20,778 nt of DNA from Plakobranchus ocellatus (GCA_019648995.1 BLXT01005342.1:1188316-1209093), one strand, 5' to 3'. Positions 1 to 10,018 are shown, numbered from the stretch's first letter. The notes: a model not told the origin generated them from the sequence alone. Translations and numbers: made by a program.

Positions 1-186
1 GCAAAAGTTGAGGCGCTCAAAGGCTATGCGAATATCTGCCTTTACTGCGTACCGAAATACTTTGAAAACTGTTGATTGCTCATCCGAAGAATTCCATCGT
101 CTTTTATCTTGGACAGGTCTATCTTTGTCGCGGTCTTCTGGTTTTCTTTTAACACTTAAACATAGACTTATCCAGCTCCGTCTTTT

Positions 187-195
<9 letters not shown>

Positions 196-230
<35 letters not shown>

Positions 231-241
231 AATCTATCTAC

Positions 242-303
<62 letters not shown>

Positions 304-314
304 GTCTCTATCTA
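196..314. repeat. Compound microsatellite (CT)n-(ATCT)n
   Basis: A pure CT run of about 16 units (196-227) is followed by an ATCT/TATC tetranucleotide array from about 232 to 314. Roughly 15 of the tetranucleotide units, from 243 to 303, are uninterrupted. The two arrays are separated only by a GTCA spacer. The open frame across it encodes an SLSL/YLSI repeat, which is a translation artefact. Long pure tracts like these are usually length-polymorphic. Confidence 0.97.
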
Positions 315-1126
315 TATATTTAACTTTTTAATCACAATAACTCTTCATCTTTTTGTTTTCTATCTGTTCTTAAATGTCTTACTTTGTCTTTTACTTGTCG
401 CCGCCTTTCGTCCTCTTCTTGTCTTTCCCTCATTCCTAACCATTGGGTTTTTTTTTTTTTTTGCCAAATCTTAAAAAGCAAACTTGGTTTTGTAAATATA
501 TCCAAACAGATTATAAAAAGGAAATTTTTTTTCATTGTAAAATATTAGCTTAACTTTGCTACCTCTAAGGCATTTGTAAACTGACGAAACAAAATTCTTG
601 AGCGATAAACTACCTAATTCTCTAAATGTTGTAAACCAAAATTATAACAATGTTTAAATCAACATATTCCGTTTGTCTCTACATCACAGAAACATCACAT
701 CTTCGCAGAGTTGTATTTTCATCTAACGGCTTTTTCATTCTCTGTTTCCAATTAATGCAAATAATGTTTTATTGATTAGATTGAACAACTATATACAACA
801 AAAGCGGCACTATGATTATTATTTTGGTCAAAATTTATACCATTCCGAGTAAACAATAATAATTTGAAATCTGCTGTAGTACTTGGTGTATCTTAAGTAT
901 TTAGAATGATCTGTTTATAGCACTTGAGACACTTTCATCCATTTGACATTAAAGCCATGCATCTATTACCCGTACCTTTCTCTTATACCCCTCTTTCTCC
1001 CTTCATGTGCCGAAATCCTTCACCTGTTATTGTTGCATGCATTTGTCGTATTCTAAAGCCTAACCACGAATGTTGGCGTGTTTCTTTCTCTTTCTCTATT
1101 TTTTTTTTTGCTAAATATCATTTTAA
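315..1126. other. AT-rich stretch without identifiable gene
   Basis: The sequence is AT-rich, with poly-T and poly-A runs (for example 449-462) and scattered stops in all frames. I see no open frame with protein-like composition, no RNA gene and no transposon ends. Short frames here fall on homopolymer runs. Confidence 0.7.
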
Positions 1127-1150
1127 TATACACACACACGCACGCACGCG

Positions 1151-1205
<55 letters not shown>
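1127..1205. repeat. Compound microsatellite (CA)n-(TA)n
   Basis: CA units interrupted by CGCACG (1127-1150) lead into about 11 pure CA units (1151-1172) and then into a TA run to 1205. A CA tract decaying into TA is a common animal compound microsatellite. Both strands are open across it (HTHTYIYI on plus, YIYICVCV on minus) purely because of the repeat. Confidence 0.96.
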
Positions 1206-1211
<6 letters not shown>

Positions 1212-1429
1212 ATCTGCTTACTCCTTCTAATCATCACGAAAATTTTCGTTCTCTCTGAGAGGCACAATCGCAAAGTTCTTTTTTTCACCCTCACACTCAC
1301 TTCAATTTCATTCGGATGAGCCGAGGATCTCATTTTCATTCATTCAAATTAATGTAGCGCTCCCCTCATCTACTCCATTATTTTTGCTCAATAGACCCTA
1401 CATTTCAAAGAAAATTAAAAAAAAAAACA

Positions 1430-1680
1430 AAATGGTGTGCCACCTCCCTGTTTAATCGACTCCTATTAAAGGAGTAGCTACTGTGACCTTACCATACCAG
1501 CTGAGCCCGATTTGACCCCGATCGGTAACCAGGGTCAAACGAACTGTCACTAAGTGAGCGCGTCACAGGGAATTTGTCCTGGCGCAGTTTGGCTCAGCAG
1601 GAAGCAATCTGTTGGTTTATAGGACAGTGAAAGATGAGCTAGGAGGTAGAGGTTGAGAGGTGTGTCGCGAAAACCGATGG
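1430..1680. other. GC-richer block with small inverted repeats, unassigned
   Basis: This block has more G+C and more CpG than its surroundings. It contains three short hairpin-capable palindromes. ACTCCT/AGGAGT lies at 1459-1475 with a 5-nt loop. TTTGACCC/GGGTCAAA lies at 1511-1539 with a 13-nt loop that overlaps the palindrome CCGATCGG (1518-1525). TCACT/AGTGA lies near 1547-1557. The TGACCC and GGGTCA half-sites resemble nuclear-receptor half-sites, but that similarity is weak. The block could be an old transposon remnant or regulatory DNA, and the sequence does not distinguish these. No coding signal is visible. Confidence 0.35.
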
Positions 1681-1730
1681 ATGGTAAAGAAAAATACGAG
1701 AAAAAGTTGTACACGGTGAAAAAGGTGAAA

Positions 1731-1796
1731 GAGAGAAAGAGAGAGAGAGAGGGGGAGGGAGAGGCGAGAAAGAAACTTAAAGGCCTATATATGTAC

Positions 1797-1847
<51 letters not shown>

Positions 1848-1880
1848 CATATATATTTATATGTATACACACAGAGAAAG
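1731..1880. repeat. (GA)n tract followed by (TA)n tract
   Basis: A GA-rich purine segment (about 1731-1770) is followed by a TA array of about 18 units (1806-1842). Degenerate TATACA/TATATT sequence flanks the array, with ACACACAG at its right edge. Apparent proteins on both strands here are low-complexity translations. Confidence 0.95.
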
Positions 1881-3612
1881 AGGAGGGGGGAAGATTCAGA
1901 GAAATAGATAAAGGAATGAGAGAAAGAAAGACTTAACAAGACATGAGGAGATACAGAGATTGAGCATTGGAAAAGTTCAAACGTGAGCCTGAGTGGGTGT
2001 TCCAAATTGCTCTCTTGAGTTTGGCATTTAGGCTGTGGCAGCTGGATGAGTTTCTATGAGGTTTGAAGAACAGAGGTAAGTGTATCAATTATGGAATTTT
2101 ATTTTTTTTTTTAAAGCGGTTGAAAATGATGGATTTGTGAAATCAGAGCTTTTGTTTTTTGGGGTGTTTTTGTCTTTTTATTAATTTTTTTGTTGTTGTT
2201 GTTTTGAAAATGATTGCAGGCCTCTGGTGGGTTTATATTTTAAAAATTGAATAATAAAAAAAGTGTAATTGTATGTCTACATCCTGGACAAGGAAATCGC
2301 AAATAAATAATGGTAAGAAGACTAGGATAATTATTGACGCTTGTCTTTTAAGGCTATTAAAAAAAAAAATTCCTCCCAGTAAACAAATTCGCAGAATTGT
2401 TTTTTTTCAATCTTTACGTTGTATTTTTTTAACGGTGTTTAAGCAATATGCTGAATTTGAGACTCGGCTATCAGATCCAGACTCACTTTATAAAAATCTA
2501 TAAATAATGTTTATAAAGTTGTCAAGGAGTAGGAAAATGTCAAGGATGAAACGGATTTTTTTTTTGCATTGCATTCATTTTGTAAATATGTAATTTAAAG
2601 CCATTTTTTTCTGAGTTTCAGCCAGTTTTCAACTTAAGAATATTGTCTTCATTTTACCGTAGTTTGCAGAGGAGAATATCTGCAGTCTAGAGAGAATAGT
2701 AATATCAGTAATTGCAGTCTTTGAATGTGCAACAAAACTAGAAAAAAAAACAAAAAAACAACAAAACAATTAAGAGTTAATAGCAATTTGAAACTAACTG
2801 TACGGAATACAGCACCACCAATCTAAATTAGAAGGTATTTTCTTCCTCTAGTAGGTTTTCTACACACTTCAGGACAAGTGAAACAAGATCAAACCAGATG
2901 GTGAAGTTAATATGTTTGAATACACGAATATACACAAGAGAAGCTCACGTTACTTTTATTTACCCAGCTATAGTAACTGTTATACTCTCTACCTTGCATC
3001 GGCACGTTAAAGCTTTCTATACAATAACATTATTTTTTCCTCTGAAGAAAGTACATTAAACACACCATAATAGTAGGCCTCTTATTCTCCTTATCTTAAA
3101 AACTGGTCTTAAACAAAAGAAAAAGGATAGCAGTAAGATAAGTTTAAAATGACAATTCAAACACAGAAAAGATAAAAAAAATAGGTACTATTGAATTAAT
3201 ACCCTCAACAATTTCAATTCAGTTTAAAATATGAAAACGAATTCAGCCTGCTTTTCATCGAATGGCCTTTTCAATCAAACATGCTTTTTTTTTTTTTTCA
3301 CGCATTAAAATATAAATGTTAAGCTAATTCTTATATTGAAATATTTGTATTAAATTTTACTTTATATATTATGAATGATAAGGAAGGCTTGATGACATTG
3401 AGTTAGAATATATTCGTATCAAATACTGTGCAGAATTTCCTTTATTTTATCAAGGTTTCACCGTTATCATTGGTTTACGATTTTCTCTATTCAGCTAGAT
3501 GGAAAATGTAGCCCTAACTCTCATAGCCTCTCAACAAGAATGTTGTAAGAACAAAGAAAACGAGTAATCTATTTTGTCACGAAATGTACAGGAATGCATG
3601 AGGAGTTCTGTT
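1881..3612. other. Long AT-rich stretch, no gene recognised
   Basis: This is AT-rich, low-GC sequence with many A and T homopolymers. The longest frame that is not microsatellite-derived is 76 codons (2273-2503, plus). It is rich in Lys, Ile and Arg and resembles no family I recognise. The only item I single out is the possible splice-site pair at 2075/2622, listed separately. Confidence 0.6.
2076..2621 (+). other. Possible intron (canonical GT-AG pair), speculative
   Basis: The junction at 2073-2081 reads GAG|GTAAGTG, close to the animal 5' splice-site consensus, and T-rich sequence follows. The segment ending at 2621 has a T run and then CTGAGTTTCAG, a reasonable 3' splice site. Together they define a 546-bp putative intron. 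The flanking sequence has no long reading frame: an ATG at 2056 would give only 11 codons across the junction. If transcribed, this would more likely be a non-coding or 5'-UTR exon. Sites of this quality are expected by chance in 20 kb, so confidence is low. Confidence 0.1.
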
Positions 3613-3630
3613 TTTCGCACGTATGCGAAA
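3613..3630. repeat. Perfect 18-bp palindromic site
   Basis: TTTCGCA and TGCGAAA form 7-bp arms around a CGTA centre, and the centre is nearly self-complementary as well. It is CpG-containing in an AT-rich area. It might bind a dimeric factor, but palindromes of this size arise by chance in a window this long. Confidence 0.35.
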
Positions 3631-3779
3631 GGTAAAAAGTGGTTTTTAGATCTCATTTTACCACGAGATCAGAATAAGATTTTTGAAACATAATTCTTTG
3701 GATTTTAGAATATTACTACTTTATGAGGGTGTCTTTAAAGTTTTACTCATTTTGTGATCTCCAAACAATGAATATAACG

Positions 3780-3870
3780 AGAGAGATAGAGAGAGAGAGA
3801 GGGGGAGGGAGAAGAAAAGAGAGAAAAGAAAAGGAGAGAAGAAAAAAGAAAGAGGGAAGGATAGATTGAA
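3780..3870 (+). repeat. GA-rich purine tract
   Basis: Interrupted GA repeats (3780-3802) grade into a G/A mosaic of GGGGGAGGGAGAAG and AAAGAGAG motifs. This is a polypurine-polypyrimidine tract. The minus-strand frame through it (SLSLSLSL, FFSPFLFS) is a translation artefact. Confidence 0.93.
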
Positions 3871-4136
3871 AAAGATGGAAAGAAAAACAAAAAGTAAAAG
3901 ATAGAAATCAAACAAAATTAATGTGAGATGTGAGGGTGGAGGTAAATATCGAGAAAAATGGGCCTACGACTTTTTCTCTCATCCTTATAAACAAAATCAA
4001 GGAAAACTATCAAGCAAGTCTTTCCGACAGAAGCTGTCGAGTGTCTGAAGTTAGCAAACATTGCAAGGACTTTCCAGTTAGTTGTACTTCTGGGTGTCGT
4101 GTGTTTGAGTAAAGCCCAGGCCGTTTAGGGAAAACA

Positions 4137-4541
4137 TCAGGGACCAATAACAAGGTTCAATCGGCCGAGAAATTGATTCTGGCGAGCCCTCCGAAGAGCT
4201 GTTAGCTTATTGAACGATCTCACCCCACTCCGGAACAATTTCCCGTGTGGTAGATATAAAATAACACGGCAATCAAACTTTATTTTCATGAGGCAGGGAG
4301 CGAGCGTTTTTTTCCCCCTTTTTTTAACGCGAGAAATGCTATGTCGATTGAGAAATGGAAATCTGGATAGGAAAGTTGCTTGATTTAGATTAAAACTGTG
4401 ACGAATCAGGAAAATGATGACATTATGCGAATCTCGCAGTTGACTTTTAAAAGTCGAGCAGAAACATTGATTTATTTTCTTTTGTACCGAAATATTTAAA
4501 AAATATATAGGAGCGAAGAGGAGGCTTGAGGCAAATTTCAT
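4137..4541 (-). other. Unexplained block with an open minus-strand frame of 134 codons
   Basis: This is the longest open frame in the window not built on a simple repeat. The product would be basic, with clusters such as RALRRA and RVKKRGKK, and has no recognisable domain, signal peptide or catalytic motif. The underlying DNA (4100-4300 especially) is of higher complexity and GC than its surroundings. No upstream promoter or splice sites stand out. It may be a chance ORF, an exon, or a remnant of an unclassified transposon. I do not call a protein. Confidence 0.12.
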
Positions 4542-4688
4542 TAGGAACAGTTATTCTGTGCATTGTTCTTTTTAATGCAATAAATTGTTATTTGAAAAAT
4601 TCCAAGGTATCGTATATAAGAAAAAAAACAAAATACAAAGTGAATCAGAAAAACAAAAATCTAACCCGCTTTTTCCAATGACGAAATA

Positions 4689-4763
4689 GTGTGTGTGTCT
4701 ATGAATGTATGCATACACACACACACACACACGTACACGCACGCACACGTACACACACACACA
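4689..4763. repeat. (CA)n microsatellite with inverted GT prelude
   Basis: A short GTGTGTGTGT run (4689-4698) is followed about 15 bp later by imperfect CA repeats with CGTACACGCACG interruptions (4714-4763). The opposing GT and CA tracts are self-complementary and could fold back. Confidence 0.93.
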
Positions 4764-4867
4764 TTTTAATTTTCATGTCCACAAATGAAACGAGTGTGCA
4801 AAAAAAGGTTGAATAAATACGTAAAACAGGCAAAGACAAGAATATGTTTTTACATTTCTTGTTGGTT

Positions 4868-5157
4868 TTTTGGCTAACTGTAGGCCGTTCACTTATAGAT
4901 AAGTGGTTTGGCTACGATGTGAGAGATCCGAGGTTCGATCCTCGTCCAAGCCAAGCTAATTTTTTATTGCTTCTCACATCCACTCAGCAAGAAATGAATA
5001 GCTAGATTCTTTAAGATCCGGCAAAAGTAAAGGCGGCAAGGAAAGCAATGGCAAACTACCTAAGTAGCTCCTCGACGCACGAACCGAGCTTTTCCACCAC
5101 GTAATTTTGAGATTTTCACACACAGCTAAGCTGGTGGTATGCTCGAACAAATTAGGA
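4868..5157 (+). mobile_element. SINE-like retroposon with tRNA-like head (copy 1)
   Basis: The left end contains a tRNA-like segment (about 4868-4956). An A-box-like GATAAGTGG lies near 4898 and a B-box, GGTTCGATCC, near 4933. CGAGG/CCTCG can pair as a T-arm, and TTGGCT near the start can pair with AGCCAA near 4953 like an acceptor stem. GATGTGAGA (4916-4924) and TCTCACATC (4972-4980) form a 9-bp inverted repeat. Downstream is a conserved core (5026-5061) and a tail GCTCGAACAAATTAG (5141-5155). Both recur in order in the copy at 8585-8775. The head-core-tail layout matches known tRNA-derived SINEs. I found no clear target-site duplication, so the ends are approximate and the copy is probably old. 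It encodes no protein and would depend on a LINE for mobility. Confidence 0.65.
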
Positions 5158-6927
5158 TTGTTTAACGCATATTAAGAGTATGTCCGCTAGGCACTCTGCC
5201 ACAAACGAAAAGTGTGTTATTTGGAGATTAGACGCGTAATCTCCTGCTGAAGTCCAATTATTTGTCATTATTTTTAAAACTGCTTTCATTCACAAATTCT
5301 CAAACTACAAAATATGAATGTGTGTTACTGAAATAAGATTATAATTTCAATCTTACAGAAGCCGTTGTGAGCCCTAGACCCAATCTGGCCGCTATGAATT
5401 CTGCAAGATAAAAAAAAAACAAAAAAAAAACTATAAAAACTCTCACGCTTCACCAATCTGATGGAGGTCAAAAGCCTGGTTTCCCCACAATAGTGGTGGG
5501 ATCAATTTACGCACTTGCAACAAAAGCAGTGGATAATGAACAGTGAATAGGCTTTGGTTTACTTCGATTTCTCTCTTTTTTAAAAAATAAAATAAAATAC
5601 AATCACCAAAAAAAATATATACATAATAATTACCTGTGTGTGCGCAAGAAGCATAAATTGTGGTGATTTTTTTTTCTTTCCTAAATAACAATGATCCAAA
5701 TACCATAGAGAAACGAGCCAACTTTTTTCAAAGCAGTGAGTCATAGGTGATGATATTAGGATGTCTTTGTTTGTTGTCAACCAGTTATACCTCCAAACCG
5801 TCCCTTGTTCCAGGAAATTCATTACCTTGACAGGAAGTAGTTTGGACCCGTTAAATAAGCCTGTTCTTCCGCTATGGTGGAAAAAAATCATGGCGGCGAT
5901 GCGACAGAAAAGAATGGAGACAATACAAACAGCGTGAAAAAGTTAATCTCGAAAGGAAGCTTTCGCCTTAGAAGTAATAGTACTTTAAAGCTTCAATCTT
6001 AGATGGGATATCATTGGGTATCCGGGTTATAAGTGCATTTCGGCAAAAAAGGAGACGGATTCATGCCCCATCAGATTATTATTTGCTTGCATCATATTGA
6101 CTGTTTACTATTAGAGCATCAAAGATGTTTTGGTCATAACAATCACAATGTAAGATTGAAACTAGCTCGAAAAATTTATCTGCCTTACAGCTATACTGTA
6201 TAAGTTTCATTTTGTAACTTCTAACACATCAAGTATTTTCATATTTCAATTTCCATAACATAATGCAGGTATTTTGAAAATCACAACGACAATGGACAGG
6301 CTACCATTTAAATTCATTCTTTTGAAGCAGTACAAAAATATGTTAGTGTACTGAGATCTCTTTTGAAAATGTAAAACAATCTTCGAAGTCTGCGAAAATA
6401 ATACTGAGGTGTAAAATTTGAAGAAAAAAAACCTTCAGTATAACGCACAAGCAATTCCATTATTATGCTCAGGTTTCATTTGCAATAAAAATAAATTGTA
6501 GAAAATAGATAGAATTGTTTCATAATATAAATATGAGCAATTGCCAAAAGGTGGACTCCTAAATTTTATCACGTTTTTTTACCGCATTTTGAAAAAAAAT
6601 AATGTCCAATTATACAATGGAAAAGCCGAATTCATATCAGTAAGGCTATATTCATTCACAGTTGGATAGCGGGATTAAAAAAATATTGGTCTGTGTCTGT
6701 TCACTTGGTAGTGAATGGGCTTAGTTTGTTGATAGGTCACCACTTGTTTCGTGATTTTGTCATCATAGGTATATATTTGAAACTTATTTGATTAAAATTA
6801 GACAGCAAGGATGCACCCAAAACTGAATTTTAAAACATAAAGCAGTACTTCGTATGCTATTACTTTCACAAAAACAAAACATATGTATTGATGAGTTCAA
6901 TGGCTAGTAGAGAATCTTTCCGCAGAC

Positions 6928-6930
<3 letters not shown>
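5158..6930. other. Long stretch without recognisable gene
   Basis: This sequence is AT-rich and mostly of ordinary complexity. Two overlapping minus-strand frames (5443-5721 and 5580-5891, about 90-100 codons) overlie A/T-rich sequence. They are hydrophobic or basic without recognisable motifs. A short CpG-containing patch at 5870-5970 holds ATGGCGGC and a CGAAAG/CTTTCG inverted repeat (5950-5965). I see no RNA gene or transposon terminus. Confidence 0.6.
5886..5897 (+). promoter_or_regulatory. YY1-like site ATGGCGGC, tentative
   Basis: AATCATGGCGGC resembles the core of the YY1 motif (AAnATGGCGGC), which in animals often lies at or just downstream of transcription starts. The ATG inside it opens a 15-codon frame only. 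Several CpGs lie nearby in an otherwise CpG-poor region. No adjoining gene is visible, so its use is inferred from the motif alone. Confidence 0.15.

Positions 6931-6994
<64 letters not shown>
6931..6994. repeat. (AT)32 microsatellite
   Basis: A pure, uninterrupted AT dinucleotide run of 64 bp, followed by GCACATGCACGTG. A run this long can extrude as a cruciform and is prone to slippage and assembly length errors. The YIYIYI frame through it is not a protein. Confidence 0.98.
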
Positions 6995-6999
<5 letters not shown>

Positions 7000-7400
7000 T
7001 GCACGTGAAGCTGTTAAGTCACAACAGGATGATTGGCATCGCTCACACAAATTCAATTTTCACATACACGTATTCAGAAAAGCCGGTGTATTGCAAGACC
7101 CAGGCACGTTCAAACATCAGAATACACACTGATGAACGTTCGATTTTTCTCCATTTCCGGAAATTTCTTCGGGCCAGCGAGAGCAATTAAAGTGCATAAT
7201 GGTCAGAGGTGCAAAAATAGCGTAGTTTTTGCACTCAGCTTTAATGTGTATGACATCGAGTGTATTTGGCCTTTTGAATAGCGTGGAGGCAATCGATTTA
7301 AGTGTTTCCCAATTATTCTTTGCTATTTCTCTTATCTTTTCTTTGTCTCCTTCTGTCCCGCTCACTGTCTCTGTCTCTATCGGTCAAGTCTATGTCTATA

Positions 7401-7403
<3 letters not shown>
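6995..7403. other. Mixed-complexity spacer, no gene called
   Basis: This moderate-complexity sequence between two microsatellites has overlapping frames on both strands of about 80-110 codons (7033-7281 plus, 7117-7365 minus). None shows a recognisable motif. The mutual overlap in different frames argues that most or all are chance. Confidence 0.5.
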
Positions 7404-7449
<46 letters not shown>

Positions 7450-7550
7450 CCCTCATTTTCTGTCCTTCTCCCTCCCCTTCTCTCTTTCTCTATCTTACCC
7501 TTTCTTTTCCAATTTATTAAGTCTCTCTAACCCACTCTTTTTTGCTTATC
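7404..7550. repeat. (CT)22 microsatellite with pyrimidine-rich flank
   Basis: A pure CT run (7404-7447) is followed by degenerate C/T-rich sequence to about 7550, and similar C/T-rich sequence precedes it from about 7318. Two plus-strand frames here (SLSLSL) are translations of the repeat. With the tract at 196-227 it is one of only two CT-oriented tracts on the plus strand. Confidence 0.96.
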
Positions 7551-7559
7551 CCAATCTGT

Positions 7560-8575
7560 GAAAAAAAAAAGCAGGGAAAAAGAGACAGCTGCATAACCCT
7601 GAGTCGCAAAAAAGCCATTGAGGGTTTCTAGATGGAAGAAGATTGATGATCGCTACTTAGGCCTGTGTATTTAGAAAAAAGATTGCGCAAAAAAAAAAAA
7701 ATCGTAAAAAAGCATATCATAGCTAATCTGTACATGCCCGCAATTGCTTTTGCATGCCTGGGTACCATTTTTCCATCTCTTTCGTCATTGTTTTATTTAA
7801 AGCAAGACGCCCGCTTATTTTTTTGCATGTTTTTCCCAATAGATTAAAATTGTGGAAAGGCCAATTTAAAGATATTGCAGGAATTTCAATGTAAATCGCC
7901 ACTTTCAAATTCTCGAAATACAAAGAAAATCAGTACATACAGGTACTGTTTACTGCTTCATTTTTATTCAATTTTTAAGGCGCTGTTTTTCTAAATTTTC
8001 CCATGGATACGTAGTGAGAAAAATGTATTTTTAAATCTGCTTAAACTGTTCCGTACATAATAATTCAAAAGTTTTTTTGTTCTTTGTTGTCTTCGACGTT
8101 TCTTTTCTTTTCACTTGTGGTTTATTTTTGGCTCAGACCGCTTTTGATAGGTACGAGACTACGTTAACATTTTATGTAACCAAAAAACTAACGAATTCTG
8201 AGTCTGGAGCCATATGATACTTAACTAGCTGGTAGCCTTTCAATAAACGGGTTCTAAAGTAACAAAGCCTTATACGTTATAGAAATGCTATTACTATCTT
8301 TTTGTACTGCTTCCCGTAAATGAAAAAAAATATATTAAATGCCGCCTGAGATTAAAATTAGTAAAAAAGGAAAGGTAAAAATTTATTGAATGAATGTGCG
8401 TATTAAGTAATTCCTAAGGGGTCGGCACGGCTGGCCTAATAGAACCAATACAGTCACAAAACCATATATGTATTATAATTTGTGGATTCCTATCGTTAAA
8501 AGTTTTTACTTGCATTTTCGTAAAATACATTTTTAAGCATATGCTTTCAAGCAGCACATAAAAAATAGACCAGAA
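7560..8575. other. Stretch without recognisable gene
   Basis: This sequence is AT-rich with several A and T homopolymers (for example 7689-7701). Short frames near 7665-7923 on both strands overlap each other and show no motifs. I see no RNA gene, repeat family or transposon end. Confidence 0.6.
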
Positions 8576-8584
8576 CTCAGCAAA

Positions 8585-8775
8585 ACCCTCCACCCAGCTC
8601 TAAATGGATAGTGAGATCCCAGCCATAGTAAAGGCGGCGAGGAAAGGAATGGCAAAATACCTCAGAATGCCGTATGCCGCGAACAATCCTTTTCCTGTTT
8701 CCCCGCTGCTTGTATCGAGCATGAGACTCGCTTTTAACTCAGGTTGATGAAATGTGTAGCTCAACAAATTAGTCT
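8585..8775 (+). mobile_element. Headless SINE-like fragment (copy 2 of the 4868-5157 family)
   Basis: Bases 8627-8662 match 5026-5061 at 33 of 36 positions (AGTAAAGGCGGC, then AATGGCAAA and TACCT). The tail GCTCAACAAATTAG (8759-8772) matches GCTCGAACAAATTAG of copy 1. Weaker similarity runs upstream (CCAC-CAGC, AAATG-ATAG, GATCC). The core-to-tail distance is about 97 bp here and about 80 bp in copy 1, so the copies differ by indels. No tRNA-like head precedes it, which suggests 5' truncation or decay. Collinear conservation of two separated motifs supports a dispersed family. Confidence 0.65.
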
Positions 8776-9638
8776 TAAAATTGATAATGTTAATTTATGA
8801 TTAAGTGAGCAAACGATGATGAGCATTTTACTTCCATTAAATGCGTGTTTTCATCCTTCGATTCAGCCCATTCACTACTTTTATGATCATTTTCTTGTTG
8901 CCTGTTGACTCTCATCTAACTTGATGTTGATGGTAAAATTCGAAAGCGCGACAGAACGCCCGAGCAGTTTTCAGGACGGATTTTCTAACGAAGCGCAATA
9001 GATTGAAAGAAATGATGCCCGATAAAGCACACATCACAATATAATTTTGATTTTGAGATAACAATTGAAAATTCAGAAAAAAAAAACTTTAAAAAAGTAA
9101 GAAAAGTAACATGTACTATTAAACTTGGGCAATATCTGCAACTTGATAATTATAATAGTTTACATTGACTTAATTTTTTTCTTGTTGATTTCATCTTCAT
9201 TGTCTCAATGTCAGAACACAACTCATTTTTTACACTTTCTTTGACGGTATGCTTTCTTTACTAGTACTAAGTTGCCCATAAAAAGTTAGCCTAATGTTAT
9301 TGAGTATTGGAGGAAAATCTTCGTCCCACTTTCATTTCCCATAACTTTCTTTTTCTCATAACAAGTTTACAAAAGCATTTTATATAATGCATTTTTAGAT
9401 TGTTCATTAAAAAAAAAAACATTTTTTTTTTAAAGTATGTATTCCACTTTGGCCAAAATTATGCACGTATTAAATCTTTTTCCTACGTATTTCTAGATCA
9501 TTTCAACATATAGAACCTATTATTGATCTCGATATTTGAAAGAGATACAACTCCACATGACTGAAAAAAATCGCGGATATAGATTCTCCGGAGGCTTTGA
9601 TTACTCTTCGGCCGCTTCATCGACATCGCAATTACTGG
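8776..9638. other. Stretch without recognisable gene
   Basis: AT-rich sequence with a small CpG-bearing patch at 8938-9000 and another at 9565-9625. No open frame of note, RNA gene or repeat was found. Confidence 0.6.
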
Positions 9639-9705
9639 TGACGTCAGGAAACTAGCGTCAGAATGCTAACATTTGCTCTATATACTCCTTAATTACCAGT
9701 AATTA
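9639..9705 (+). promoter_or_regulatory. Promoter- or enhancer-like cluster: CRE, TATA-like element, TAATTA palindrome
   Basis: TGACGTCA at 9639-9646 is a perfect full-length cAMP-response element, the site bound by CREB/ATF bZIP dimers. A second half-site, GCGTCA, lies near 9655. A TATA-like CTATATAC lies at 9678-9685, about 33 bp downstream of the CRE. TAATTAC/GTAATTA at 9690-9705 is a perfect 7-bp inverted repeat containing two homeodomain cores. If it is a promoter, initiation would fall near 9710 on the plus strand. No transcript or ORF starts there, so it could equally be an enhancer or chance. Confidence 0.25.
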
Positions 9706-9963
9706 GGGTGGTGTGAGTCGCTTTCAGGTCTTTACAGTACGAAAGATAATTATACTTTGATCTATGCGATAAGGTGCTGTAGCTATGTCTTATCAAAGAT
9801 CAGGTCGCAGGAAAAAGGATAAATTAAGTTTCCGTCATAGATATTACATTATTTTCCGTAATGACACAGACTGCTACTCTTCGTTAAGTAAATTGCAAAA
9901 AAAGGTTGTTTCGATGTGTAAGAACATCGGAATAAGGTAATCGGAGTATGAATTGAGTAATTT

Positions 9964-9969
9964 AAGAGA

Positions 9970-10018
<49 letters not shown>
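9964..10018 (+). repeat. (GA)n tract abutting an assembly gap
   Basis: A GA repeat, nearly pure from about 9974, runs directly into the N block at 10019. Its true length is unknown because the gap begins inside the tract. Confidence 0.95.

Noticed and set aside
8..331. Plus-strand ORF with SLSL and YLSI repeats
   Set aside because: Its C-terminal half is a translation of the (CT)n and (ATCT)n microsatellites, and the remaining N-terminal part has no recognisable motif.
1550..2005. 151-codon minus-strand ORF
   Set aside because: The middle is (TA)n and (GA)n repeat translation (YIYIYI, SLSLSL), and the non-repeat ends show no family resemblance.
3613..3630. Bacterial-type operator palindrome
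   Set aside because: There is no adjacent gene or bacterial context. Several 7-bp-arm palindromes are expected by chance in 20 kb, and indeed others occur (5950-5965, 11931-11947, 14690-14707, 16222-16236).
6888..7190. ORF starting near the (AT)32 run
   Set aside because: Its frame is held open by the AT repeat, and it conflicts with other overlapping frames on both strands.
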